Program-made: the position numbers and the translations under genes
Shown here: positions 54,616-63,763 of the stretch, piece after piece
How positions within the stretch are numbered: the stretch's first letter is position 1
Layout of the letters: every line of letters begins with the position of its first letter
Notes under the pieces: generated by a model
Told to the model about the DNA's origin: nothing
The model's database searches: none
Seen by the model: the letters and a program-made list of their open reading frames with translations, nothing else
Source of the DNA: an uncultured Campylobacter sp.
GTDB lineage: Bacteria > Campylobacterota > Campylobacteria > Campylobacterales > Campylobacteraceae
DNA: 64,000 bases
Assembly (NCBI RefSeq): GCF_938017775.1
Contig: NZ_CALIIU010000009.1
Location: 1 to 64,000, forward strand
Reading direction: 5' to 3'

Positions 54616-56082
54616 ATGGGGCAAAAGACGATTTTACTTATCACCGACGGCATCGGCTTTAACGCGAGCGATAAATTTAACGCGTTTGCAAACGCAAAAA
54701 AGCCCGCCTATGATTATCTTTTTAAAAACGTGCCCGATACGTTGCTGCACACCTCGGGGCTTGCCGTGGGCTTGCCGCAGGGGCAGATGGGAAACAGCGA
54801 AGTAGGGCATATGACGATCGGAAGCGGTAGAATTCTGTATCAAAACCTAGTCAAAATCGATCGCGCGATCGATGAGGGCTCGCTCGAGAAAAACGAAGCG
54901 CTGCAAAGCCTGCTTTCAAAGTGCCGCAGGCTGCACGTCATAGGGCTTTACAGCGACGGCGGCGTGCATTCTCACCTGCGCCATTTCGACGCGATCTGCG
55001 AGATAGCGCAGAATGCGGGTTGCGAGACATGGGCGCACGCTATCACCGACGGGCGCGACGTTTCGCCGAGCAGCGGGGCGGAATTTTTAAAGCACCTACA
55101 GGCTAAATTTAAAGTCGGCAGCGTTTGCGGGCGCTTTTACGCGATGGATCGCGACAAGCGCTTTGACCGCGTAAAGCGCGCTTACGACGTGCTTTTGGGT
55201 GAAGCGGCGCCGCTTGAAATTTCGCCTAGCGAGTACGTGCTGCAAAGCTACGAGCGCGGCGTGAGCGACGAGTTTATCGAGCCTGCGAGCTTTAACGGCT
55301 TTGGCGGTATCGGCGCGGATGACGGAGTGATTTTTATAAATTTTAGAAACGATCGCGCCAGGGAGCTTTGTGCGGCTTTGGGCGATGAGAGCTTTAGCGA
55401 ATTCAAGCGAAATTTCGTCGTGCAAAATTTAATCACGATGAGCGAATACGATGCGAGCTTTAAATTTCCTCTGCTATTTGAGAAGCCCGTGCTTAAAAAC
55501 ACGCTTTGCGAAGTGATCGCGGAAGCCGGTCTTACGCAGCTTCACACCGCCGAGACCGAAAAATACGCACACGTGACGTTTTTCTTTAACGGCGGCGTCG
55601 AGGAGCCGCTGCCGAACGAAATTCGCGTGCTGATACCAAGCCCGAAAGTAAAAACCTACGATGAGCAGCCGCAGATGAGCGCGCCCGCGGTGTGCGATGC
55701 GGTGATCCGCGGCATCGAAGCGGGGATCGATTTCATCGTCGTAAATTTCGCAAACGGCGATATGGTCGGTCACACGGGCAATTACGATGCCGCGGTAAAG
55801 GCGGTCGAAGCGGTGGATGAGTGCATCGGTAAAATTTTAAGCGCGGCGAGGGCGCACGATTACGCCTATGTGCAGATTAGCGACCACGGCAACTGCGAGG
55901 CGATGCGAGACGCTGACGGCGAAATTTTAACCAACCACACGACCTTTGACGTATTTTGCTTCGTGCTGGGGCGCGGCGCGCGCGAGCTAAAAAGCGGACT
56001 TGGGCTTAGTAACGTCGCAGCTACCGTGCTAAAGCTAATGGGGCTACCGAAGCCCGCGGAGATGGACGAGGCGCTGTTTTGA
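54616..56082 (+). CDS. gpmI: 2,3-bisphosphoglycerate-independent phosphoglycerate mutase
   Basis: This 488-residue metalloenzyme of glycolysis and gluconeogenesis interconverts 2- and 3-phosphoglycerate. The catalytic Ser is in PQGQMGNSEVGHMTIGSGR near residue 60. Metal ligands include ISDHGNCE and the N-terminal LITDGIGFN. The phosphotransferase half is completed by WAHAITDGRDVSP, RFYAMDRDKRFDR and INFRNDRARE. The start has AGGAG. The length is slightly below average. Confidence 0.95.
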   Translation: MGQKTILLITDGIGFNASDKFNAFANAKKPAYDYLFKNVPDTLLHTSGLAVGLPQGQMGNSEVGHMTIGSGRILYQNLVKIDRAIDEGSLEKNEALQSLLSKCRRLHVIGLYSDGGVHSHLRHFDAICEIAQNAGCETWAHAITDGRDVSPSSGAEFLKHLQAKFKVGSVCGRFYAMDRDKRFDRVKRAYDVLLGEAAPLEISPSEYVLQSYERGVSDEFIEPASFNGFGGIGADDGVIFINFRNDRARELCAALGDESFSEFKRNFVVQNLITMSEYDASFKFPLLFEKPVLKNTLCEVIAEAGLTQLHTAETEKYAHVTFFFNGGVEEPLPNEIRVLIPSPKVKTYDEQPQMSAPAVCDAVIRGIEAGIDFIVVNFANGDMVGHTGNYDAAVKAVEAVDECIGKILSAARAHDYAYVQISDHGNCEAMRDADGEILTNHTTFDVFCFVLGRGARELKSGLGLSNVAATVLKLMGLPKPAEMDEALF

Positions 56083-56184
56083 AATTTAAACGGCACGGGT
56101 TGCAGCTAAATTTAAACGGCTAAAATTTAGGTAAATTTGGATAAATTTATGCTAGGCATTAAAATTTTAATAATAAGGACAAGT

Positions 56185-56928
56185 ATGAAATTTAGTGGAA
56201 AAAACGTTTTAATCACGGGCGCGAGCCGCGGTATCGGCGCACAGATCGCAAGGACTTTAGCCGGCTACGGGCTTAAGGTGTGGATCAATTATCGCTCTGC
56301 ACCAGAGCCTGCTGACGCGCTGCTAGAGGAGATCCGCGCAAACGGCGGAGAGGGCGCCGTGATAAAATTTGATGCGACGAACGAAGCGGAATTTAGCGAG
56401 GCGATTGCCCTGATCGCGCAAAGCGACGGCAAGCTAAGCTATCTCGTAAATAACGCGGGCGTTACGAACGACAAGCTCGCGCTTAGGATGAAGCTGGAAG
56501 ACTTCATGGGCGTGATCGAAGCAAATTTAAGCAGCGCTTTCATCGGCTGCCGCGAAGCTCTAAAACTAATGAGCAAAAAGCGCTTCGGCGCGGTCGTAAA
56601 CATCGCCTCGATCGTCGGCGAAATGGGAAACGCCGGGCAAGTCAATTACAGCGCGAGCAAGGGCGGAATGATCGCGATGAGTAAGAGTTTCGCAAAAGAG
56701 GGCGCAGCGCGCGGAATTCGCTTCAACTGCATAACTCCTGGCTTCATCGCCACCGATATGACGGACGCGTTAAGCGACGACGTAAAAGCAAGCTACGAAG
56801 CGAGCATCCCGCTTAAGCGCCTCGGAAGCACGAGCGACGTTGCCGAAGGAGTTGCGTTTTTGCTTAGCGACGGTGCGGGCTACATTACGGGCGAGTCGCT
56901 TAAAATCAACGGCGGGCTCTATATGTAG
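56185..56928 (+). CDS. fabG: 3-oxoacyl-ACP reductase
   Basis: This short-chain dehydrogenase of 247 residues reduces 3-oxoacyl-ACP with NADPH. NAD(P) motif GASRGIG, NNAG, and the catalytic Ser-Tyr-Lys set in NIASIVGEMGNAGQVNYSAS (Tyr followed by SASK) are all present. The open frame begins at 56137, but the ATG at 56185 (MKFSGKNVLITGAS) has AAGGA upstream and fits the family. It heads the fatty-acid group fabG-acpP-fabF-accA. Confidence 0.93.
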   Translation: MKFSGKNVLITGASRGIGAQIARTLAGYGLKVWINYRSAPEPADALLEEIRANGGEGAVIKFDATNEAEFSEAIALIAQSDGKLSYLVNNAGVTNDKLALRMKLEDFMGVIEANLSSAFIGCREALKLMSKKRFGAVVNIASIVGEMGNAGQVNYSASKGGMIAMSKSFAKEGAARGIRFNCITPGFIATDMTDALSDDVKASYEASIPLKRLGSTSDVAEGVAFLLSDGAGYITGESLKINGGLYM

Positions 56929-56996
56929 CGTTAAATAGCGGAATTTAAGGTTAAATATTATAGAATTACGCGGTATTTTTTTAAAGGAGTGCTAAA

Positions 56997-57233
56997 ATGG
57001 CAGTATTTGAAGATGTAAGAGACGTAGTTGTAGAGCAACTAAGCGTAAGCCCGGATCAGGTTAAACTTGACTCTAAAATTATCGAGGATTTGGGCGCGGA
57101 CTCTCTTGATGTAGTTGAGCTAGTAATGGCTTTAGAGGAGAAATTCGGTATCGAGATCCCTGATAGCGAGTCCGAAAAATTAGTAAGCATTAAAGACATA
57201 GTAGATTATATAGAAAATTTGCCTAAGAAATAA
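56997..57233 (+). CDS. acpP: Acyl carrier protein
   Basis: This 78-residue acidic four-helix protein has the phosphopantetheine Ser in GADSLDVVELVMALEEKFG. A strong AAAGGAGTGCTAAA precedes the ATG. It carries acyl chains for FabG and FabF, encoded on either side. Confidence 0.97.
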   Translation: MAVFEDVRDVVVEQLSVSPDQVKLDSKIIEDLGADSLDVVELVMALEEKFGIEIPDSESEKLVSIKDIVDYIENLPKK

Positions 57234-57251
57234 AATTTTAAGGAAGCGGTT

Positions 57252-58469
57252 TTGAAACGAGTCGTAGTAACGGGCATCGGGATGATAACCTCTCTCGGGC
57301 TTGACAAACAGAGCAGTTTTGAAAATATCTGTAACGGAAAAACCGGGGTTGATAAAATTTCGCTCTTTGACGCTAGCGAATTTCCGGTTCAAATTGCAGC
57401 TGAAGTAAAAGGTTTCGATCCAAGCAGCATAATCGAGGATGGAAAAGAGATAAAAAAGATGGATAGATTTATCCAACTCGGGCTTAAAGCTGCGGGCGAA
57501 GCTATGGATGACGCTAAATTTAGTAGCTTTGATAGCGACGAATTCGGCGTTAGCTCCGCTAGCGGTATCGGCGGTTTGCCGAATATCGAGATAAATGCCA
57601 ATACCTGCTTGCAGCGCGGCCCTAGGCGGATTTCTCCGTTTTTTATCCCCTCTGCTTTAGTAAATATGCTCGGCGGCTTTGTTTCTATATATTATAAATT
57701 AAAAGGTCCGAATTTATCCAGCGTTACGGCTTGTGCGGCTTCCGCACATGCGATTATGGACGCTGCGAGAGTTATTATGATCGGCGAAGCGAAAAAGATG
57801 CTTGCAGTGGGAGCCGAGGCTGCGGTTTGTCCCGTAGGTATCGGCGGATTTGCCGCGATGAAGGCGCTTTGCGCTAGAAATGACGATCCCGCGCACGCTT
57901 CGCGTCCGTTTGATGCAGAGCGAAACGGCTTTGTTATGGGCGAAGGTGCGGCGGCTTTGGTTTTAGAAGAGCTAGAAGACGCAAAAGCGCGCGGCGCTAA
58001 AATTTACGGCGAGCTCGTAGGGTTCGGCGCTAGCGGCGATGCTTATCATATCACTTCGCCTAGCCTAGACGGACCGATCCGCGCTATGAAAAAGGCCTAT
58101 GAGATGGCGGGGCGCCCGAAGATTGATTATATCAACGCTCACGGAACATCGACTGCGATAAACGATAAAAACGAAACTGCGGCGTTAAAAGAGCTTTTCG
58201 GCGAGGGCAAAGTGCCTGCGGTCAGCTCCACCAAGGGCCAGCTAGGACACTGCCTGGGCGCTGCCGGGGCGGTAGAGGCTGCGATCAGCCTTTTGGCGAT
58301 GCAAAACGGCATCATACCGCCTACGATAAATCAAATTTCAAAAGATCCAGATTGCGATTTGGACTATGTGCCAAACGTCGCTAGAAAAGCCAAACTCGAT
58401 TGCGTCATGAGCAATAATTTTGGATTCGGCGGCACGAACGCATCGCTTATTTTCAAAAGAGTAGATTAA
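57252..58469 (+). CDS. fabF: 3-oxoacyl-ACP synthase II
   Basis: This 405-residue condensing enzyme elongates acyl-ACP. The catalytic Cys is in SSVTACAASAHAI, and the two His are in YINAHGTSTAIND and KGQLGHCLGAAGAVE. The start is a TTG (MKRVVVTGIGMITSLG) eight bases behind AAGGAA, giving the typical N terminus. It lies 18 bases after acpP, and its stop overlaps the accA start by one base. Confidence 0.95.
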   Translation: MKRVVVTGIGMITSLGLDKQSSFENICNGKTGVDKISLFDASEFPVQIAAEVKGFDPSSIIEDGKEIKKMDRFIQLGLKAAGEAMDDAKFSSFDSDEFGVSSASGIGGLPNIEINANTCLQRGPRRISPFFIPSALVNMLGGFVSIYYKLKGPNLSSVTACAASAHAIMDAARVIMIGEAKKMLAVGAEAAVCPVGIGGFAAMKALCARNDDPAHASRPFDAERNGFVMGEGAAALVLEELEDAKARGAKIYGELVGFGASGDAYHITSPSLDGPIRAMKKAYEMAGRPKIDYINAHGTSTAINDKNETAALKELFGEGKVPAVSSTKGQLGHCLGAAGAVEAAISLLAMQNGIIPPTINQISKDPDCDLDYVPNVARKAKLDCVMSNNFGFGGTNASLIFKRVD

Positions 58470-59407
58470 TGGCTAGCTATCTGGACTTCGAAAAGTCTAT
58501 AAAGCAGATCGACGAGGATATCACCGCTGCAAAAATTCGCGGCGATGAGGATGCGGTCGAAATCTTAAATAAGAACCTCGAAAAAGAAATTTCCAAAGTT
58601 TATAAAAATTTAAACGAATATCAAAGGCTTCAGCTTGCGCGCCACCCGGATCGCCCTTACGCGATCGATTATATTCGTGCGCTTTTGCAGGACGCCAGGG
58701 AGCTTCACGGCGACCGCGCCTTTAGAGACGATCCGTCGATCGTGTGCTATCTGGGCATTATGGGCAACCGCAAAATTGCCGTGATCGCAGAGCAGAAGGG
58801 CCGCGGCACCAAAAACAAGCTGAAGCGAAATTTCGGCATGCCCCATCCGGAGGGCTATCGCAAGGCTCTGCGCGTAGCGAAACTTGCCGAGAAATTTAAC
58901 CTTCCGATTCTATTTTTGATCGACACTCCAGGCGCATATCCTGGACTTGGCGCCGAGGAGCGCGGCCAAAGCGAGGCTATCGCGCGAAATTTATATGAGC
59001 TCAGCGATCTTAAAACCCCTACGATCGCCGTCGTTATCGGCGAGGGCGGCAGCGGTGGAGCTTTAGCGATCGGCGTGGCCGATCGTTTGGCGATGCTTCA
59101 AAACTCAATTTTTTCGGTTATCTCTCCCGAGGGCTGTGCTGCGATTTTGTGGAACGATCCAAGCAAGAGCGAGGCGGCTACGAAGGCACTAAAAATCACC
59201 GCCGAGGAGCTAAAAGAGCTGGGCTTGATCGACGACGTGATAAAAGAGCCTAAAACGGGCGCCCACAGGGATAAGGACGGCGCGATAAAAGCGCTTGGAA
59301 ACTACGTCTTAACCGAGCTGCACAAGCTAGACGATCTTAGTATAGACGAGCTCATCAGCAGAAGACAACAAAAAATTTTAAGGTTCGGTGCTTATAAAGA
59401 GAACTAA
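58469..59407 (+). CDS. accA: Acetyl-CoA carboxylase carboxyltransferase subunit alpha
   Basis: This 312-residue protein, paired with AccD, transfers the carboxyl group to acetyl-CoA. Motifs are the N-terminal coil YLDFEKSIKQIDEDI, HGDRAFRDDPSIVCYLG, LIDTPGAYPGLGAEERGQ, and GEGGSGGALAIGVADRL followed by SPEGCAAILW. It is translationally coupled to fabF (TAATG). Confidence 0.95.
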   Translation: MASYLDFEKSIKQIDEDITAAKIRGDEDAVEILNKNLEKEISKVYKNLNEYQRLQLARHPDRPYAIDYIRALLQDARELHGDRAFRDDPSIVCYLGIMGNRKIAVIAEQKGRGTKNKLKRNFGMPHPEGYRKALRVAKLAEKFNLPILFLIDTPGAYPGLGAEERGQSEAIARNLYELSDLKTPTIAVVIGEGGSGGALAIGVADRLAMLQNSIFSVISPEGCAAILWNDPSKSEAATKALKITAEELKELGLIDDVIKEPKTGAHRDKDGAIKALGNYVLTELHKLDDLSIDELISRRQQKILRFGAYKEN

Positions 59408-59466
59408 ATTTTAAATTTCGCGACTTTTAAAACTAAATTTAATAACTTCACACTCTAAGAGGACAA

Positions 59467-60813
59467 ATGGAAAATACAAATCAAAATTCCACCCAGACCG
59501 CCGTTTCAAATTCTAATCAAAACGGCAGAAAAACTTACGCTAAAACGCACGTTCCCGTCGAGGGCTACCAGATCGAGGAGCTCCGCTCGATGGATCTTGA
59601 AAATCTCATCGCCATAGCAGACGAGCTAGGCGTCGAAAACCCGCGCGAATTCCGCCGCCAAGCGCTCGTTTTTGAAATTTTACGTATGCAGACGAAGCAG
59701 GGCGGCTTCATACTTTTTACGGGGATTTTGGAGGTTACCGCCGAGGGTTACGGCTTTTTGCGCGGCATAGATTCAAATTTAAGCGACAGCGCCAATGATG
59801 CCTACGTGAGCCTAAGCCAGATCCGCAAATTCGCCCTGCGCGTCGGCGACATTGTCACGGGCCAGGTGCGCGAGCCGAAGGATCAGGAGAAGTACTATGC
59901 GCTTTTAAAGATCGAGGCGATCAATTACAAATCGATTCAAGAGGCTAGAGAGCGCCCGTTATTTGACAATCTCACGCCGCTTTTTCCGACAGAAAAGCTC
60001 AAGCTCGAATACGATCCAATGCGCCTTACCGGTCGCGTGCTTGATCTTTTCACCCCGATCGGAAAGGGGCAGCGCGGACTAATCACGGCGCCTCCGCGTA
60101 GCGGTAAAACGGAGCTTATGAAGGAGCTTGCCAACGGCATTACGCGCAACCACCCCGAGGTCGAGCTTTTGGTGCTGCTAGTCGACGAGCGTCCCGAGGA
60201 GGTGACCGATATGGAGCGTAGCGTACGCGGGGAGGTGTTTAGCTCAACCTTCGATCAGCCTGCATTTAACCACGTCCGCGTCGCCGAGCTCGTCATCGAA
60301 AAAGCAAAACGCGCCGTCGAAAACGGCAAGGACGTCGTCATCCTGCTCGATAGCATCACCCGCCTTGCGCGCGCTTACAACACCGTCACGCCTAGCAGCG
60401 GCAAAGTCCTAAGCGGCGGCGTGGACGCAAACGCCCTGCACAAGCCGAAGCGCTTCTTCGGTGCGGCGCGAAATATCGAAAACGGCGGCTCGCTTACCAT
60501 CGTCGCTACCGCGCTCATCGAGACCGGCTCGCGAATGGACGACGTGATCTTCGAGGAGTTCAAAGGCACGGGCAACAGCGAGATCATCCTCGATCGCAAT
60601 ATCTCGGATCGCAGAATTTACCCCGCGATCAACATTACCAAATCGGGCACGCGCAAAGAGGAGCTTTTGCAAGGTAGCGAAAATCTACAAAAGATCTGGG
60701 CGCTGCGCTCGGCAATTTCTACAATGGACGATATCGAGGCGCTGAAATTTTTATACGCCAAGATGCTAAAAACCAAAGACAACACCGAGCTGCTATCTAT
60801 AATGAACGGCTAA
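59467..60813 (+). CDS. rho: Transcription termination factor Rho
   Basis: This hexameric RNA-dependent ATPase is 448 residues long. After a polar N-terminal extension of about 45 residues (rich in Asn, Gln, Thr) come the RNA-binding LENLIAIADELGVEN and GYGFLRGIDSN. The P-loop TAPPRSGKTELMKEL and Walker B DVVILLDSITRLARAYN follow. The Q-loop region PSSGKVLSGGVDANALHKPK is next, and GTGNSEIILDR near the end. The ATG follows AAGAGGACAA. Confidence 0.97.
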   Translation: MENTNQNSTQTAVSNSNQNGRKTYAKTHVPVEGYQIEELRSMDLENLIAIADELGVENPREFRRQALVFEILRMQTKQGGFILFTGILEVTAEGYGFLRGIDSNLSDSANDAYVSLSQIRKFALRVGDIVTGQVREPKDQEKYYALLKIEAINYKSIQEARERPLFDNLTPLFPTEKLKLEYDPMRLTGRVLDLFTPIGKGQRGLITAPPRSGKTELMKELANGITRNHPEVELLVLLVDERPEEVTDMERSVRGEVFSSTFDQPAFNHVRVAELVIEKAKRAVENGKDVVILLDSITRLARAYNTVTPSSGKVLSGGVDANALHKPKRFFGAARNIENGGSLTIVATALIETGSRMDDVIFEEFKGTGNSEIILDRNISDRRIYPAINITKSGTRKEELLQGSENLQKIWALRSAISTMDDIEALKFLYAKMLKTKDNTELLSIMNG

Positions 60814-61002
60814 ATTTTATTAAATTGATTCGTTATGAAATTTAATGCTTTATTATTCTTGCGTTAGGTTTTATGTAAACGACTTAGATTTTGATAAGAG
60901 ATAGTCAAGGATTTTGGTTGTGGAGGAGGAATAGGTCAGCTCATTTTTTTGAGTACAACATACTCTCTATGAGCTTAAATCTATAAAAATTAAACAATAT
61001 AA

Positions 61003-63036
61003 GTGAGTAATTCTATGAGTAATGATTTACAGCATCCAAAGTATAGACCAGATATAGACGGTTTAAGAGGAATAGCCGTTTTATCTGTTGTGGCTTTTCA
61101 TGCTTTTCCAAATAAAATAAGTGGCGGTTTTATAGGTGTAGATATATTTTTTGTAATATCTGGATTTTTAATTTCTACGATTATTTTTAATAATTTAGAA
61201 AAAGGAACATTTAGTTTCTATGAATTTTATGCTAGACGTATTAAAAGAATTTATCCGGCACTTTTCGTCGTATTATTCGCATGTCTTATTTTCGGATGGT
61301 TTGCTTTATTGCCGGAGGAGTATAAGCAGCTTGGTAAGCATACGGCCGGCGGAGCAGGGTTTATTGCAAATTTCATATTATGGAGCGAAGCCGGATATTT
61401 CGATAACTCTGCTGAAACTAAACCGCTACTACACCTATGGAGCCTTGGCATAGAAGAACAATTCTATATAATTTGGCCTTTTTTATTATGGTTTTTATGG
61501 AAGAAAAAATTTAATTTGCTAACTATATCGGTTATTATTCTGTTAATTTCTTTTATTTTAAATCTAAAAGGTATAAAACAAGATTTAGTAGCTACATTTT
61601 ATTCGCCGCAGACGCGTTTCTGGGAACTTTTGTCTGGTGCTGTTTTGGCATGGTTAAATATACATAAAAATAATACTATTAAAAATTTTAAATTAAGGAT
61701 AGATCATTACTTTTCAAAAATTATATATAGAGAAGGCATTCCAAATGATGGCAGATCTTTGTCTAATGTATGTGCCTTTATAGGTATTTCCATACTTATA
61801 TATGGATTTTTGCATATATCTAAGACTATGCCATTTCCGGGTAAATGGGCAATAATACCTATTCTAGGTTCTATTTTTATTATTATCGCAGGTTCTAATG
61901 GGGGGGGGGCTTATATCAGCCAAAAGATATTATCAAATAAAATTTTAGTTTGGTTTGGGCTTATTAGCTTTCCGTTATATTTATGGCATTGGCCGTTATT
62001 ATCGTTTGCTAGAATTTTAGAAAGCGAAACTCCTAATAGAACCATAAGAATATCTTGTGTTTTCTTATCCGTTGTTTTGGCTTGGATTTTATATAAATTT
62101 ATAGAAAGACCATTGCGCTTTAAAAATAATTTTAAATTTAAAATTCCTATATTATTCGCCATGATTGTCTTAATTGGGATTTCGGGGTATATTATTTATC
62201 TAAGAAACGGTAAAAATGTAAACTCAATTCCGATTACCCAGCCTGACTCTACTGAATTTTTACATGATAGCGCTCAGAATTGTAAAAAGTATTTTCCTGA
62301 TTGGTCGAAGATAACCGATCACGAATGTATGATGCAAAAACCTTTTGGGAATAAGATTGCGATCATAGGCGATTCTCATGCCAATCATTTATATTTAGGT
62401 ATTGCAGAGAAAACTAAAGACGGCGTTGCTTTATTTCCTGCAAGTTGTGCTGCACCATTTATAAATATTTCTAGTGGCACTAGTGATATTGATCCCAATA
62501 TAGTTAGAGTTAGAAAAAACGCTTATCAACTTATAAATTCAGCATATAATTTTATATTTCAAGATCCAAATATCAAAACCGTAATATTAGGGCATAATCC
62601 TGATTGTTCCTATATAGATGCAAAAGATATGGAGAATTTACAAGAAAAAGATGTCGATAAAATATTGGAAGATGGCATTAGAAGAACGCTAGATTTATTA
62701 TTAAAAAGTAAAAAAGAGGTTTTAATTTTATTAGATTCACCGCACTTGCCTTATGACCCTTCAAAGTGTGTCATAAGATCTATTAGAGCTATAGGTAGAA
62801 ATAAGTGCGTTTTCCCAAAAGAATATTCGGGAGGCCAAAAAAAGTATAATAGTATAATAAAAAGGATTATAAAAGATTATCCATCAGTTAAAGTCTATGA
62901 CCTTTTTGAACCATTTTGCGATGAAGATAGTTGCTATATCTCTAAAGATAATGTAATATTATATAATGATAGAGATCATTTAAGTTATGGAGGTTCTAGA
63001 TTTGTCACTCCATTTATATTGAATAGATTGGAATAA
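61003..63036 (+). CDS. Phase-variable O-acetyltransferase (acyltransferase-3 with SGNH domain)
   Basis: This 677-residue inner-membrane protein has an acyltransferase-3 domain of about ten helices (residues 10-400). It starts YRPDIDGLRGIAVLSVVAFH, with the catalytic His in that segment, and contains GGFIGVDIFFVISGFLIS. A soluble SGNH domain follows, with block I at AIIGDSHANHLYLGI and the Asp-His pair at DRDHLSYGG. Such two-domain proteins O-acetylate surface polysaccharide or peptidoglycan. A run of ten G bases lies inside the coding region (61900-61909); the present length keeps the frame open. The gene is markedly more AT-rich than its neighbours, which suggests transfer. The start could be the GTG at 61003 or the ATG at 61015. 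Confidence 0.85.
   Translation: MSNSMSNDLQHPKYRPDIDGLRGIAVLSVVAFHAFPNKISGGFIGVDIFFVISGFLISTIIFNNLEKGTFSFYEFYARRIKRIYPALFVVLFACLIFGWFALLPEEYKQLGKHTAGGAGFIANFILWSEAGYFDNSAETKPLLHLWSLGIEEQFYIIWPFLLWFLWKKKFNLLTISVIILLISFILNLKGIKQDLVATFYSPQTRFWELLSGAVLAWLNIHKNNTIKNFKLRIDHYFSKIIYREGIPNDGRSLSNVCAFIGISILIYGFLHISKTMPFPGKWAIIPILGSIFIIIAGSNGGGAYISQKILSNKILVWFGLISFPLYLWHWPLLSFARILESETPNRTIRISCVFLSVVLAWILYKFIERPLRFKNNFKFKIPILFAMIVLIGISGYIIYLRNGKNVNSIPITQPDSTEFLHDSAQNCKKYFPDWSKITDHECMMQKPFGNKIAIIGDSHANHLYLGIAEKTKDGVALFPASCAAPFINISSGTSDIDPNIVRVRKNAYQLINSAYNFIFQDPNIKTVILGHNPDCSYIDAKDMENLQEKDVDKILEDGIRRTLDLLLKSKKEVLILLDSPHLPYDPSKCVIRSIRAIGRNKCVFPKEYSGGQKKYNSIIKRIIKDYPSVKVYDLFEPFCDEDSCYISKDNVILYNDRDHLSYGGSRFVTPFILNRLE
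61900..61909 (+). repeat. Ten-base poly-G tract inside the acyltransferase gene
   Basis: Ten consecutive G encode Asn-Gly-Gly-Gly-Ala. Poly-G runs of this length are the standard phase-variation switch in Campylobacter surface genes, through slipped-strand mispairing. The present length is the ON frame. Confidence 0.85.
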
Positions 63037-63391
63037 TAAAATTATAATACTATACCCTATATTGCTATCTATTTTAGCGCTTTTGAAGCGACCGATAGTA
63101 TTTATTGCTATGTTTTTAAATTGCGAGTAAAATGCGGTATTCATTTTACATGGAGTTCAATCACGGCGTCGTAGTCCTGCCTATTTTGTCCGTAGCCTCA
63201 TTTGGGCGATGTGCGCACTTCAGCTGCGACAAGATTAAAATTATGAATCCCACATCTAAGCTTGCTATTTACGTTTAAATTTTACTAGCCATGTTTTAAA
63301 ATTTTAAAATAGCAGTTTAATCCATATTTTAAGGAGATTTAAATTGGGACGGCGTTATAATTTATCTATATTTTAATTAAAAGGAAAAACG
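63037..63391. other. Intergenic spacer upstream of the lipoprotein gene
   Basis: 355 bases without a supported gene. A TATAAT word at 63354-63359 about 30 bases before the lipoprotein start is a good -10 candidate. A hairpin TAGCGCTTTTGAAGCGA near 63074 may end the acyltransferase transcript. Confidence 0.5.
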
Positions 63392-63763
63392 ATGAAATAT
63401 CTGGTTTCAAAAAGCCTTTTTACTTTAGCCATGTCTTTTGCAGCCGCTTCCATCTTAGGTGGTTGTGGTTTTATAAAAAAGCCGATGACTAGTGAGGCGA
63501 CACTCTTAGATCGCGCTGAAATGGCAACTGGTATAGATAAATCAAATCTAACGGTTGTGCCTGATTCGGTAAAAAGTGAGATCGACTCCGTGCACTATAA
63601 GGTCAGAAGCAAAAACGGTGATTTGTATCGTTGCTATTTTTCATCCGTTATAGTAGTTGATTCTGACGTGCTTTGCACGAAAATCGTCGGAGCAGCGGGT
63701 AGTACGGGAAGCGGCAAAGGCGGTAACTGCAACGCATTGCTTAAAAAAGCGGGCAAGTGCTAG
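63392..63763 (+). CDS. Small lipoprotein of unknown function
   Basis: This 123-residue protein has a lipoprotein signal peptide ending in the lipobox ILGGC (Cys25). The mature part has five Cys, including a pair bridging YRCYFSSV and DVLCTKI and two in a Gly/Ser-rich C terminus (GSGKGGNCNALLKKAGKC), so it probably has disulfides in the periplasm or outer membrane. The start follows AAAGGAAAAACG. No family was recognised. Confidence 0.7.
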   Translation: MKYLVSKSLFTLAMSFAAASILGGCGFIKKPMTSEATLLDRAEMATGIDKSNLTVVPDSVKSEIDSVHYKVRSKNGDLYRCYFSSVIVVDSDVLCTKIVGAAGSTGSGKGGNCNALLKKAGKC

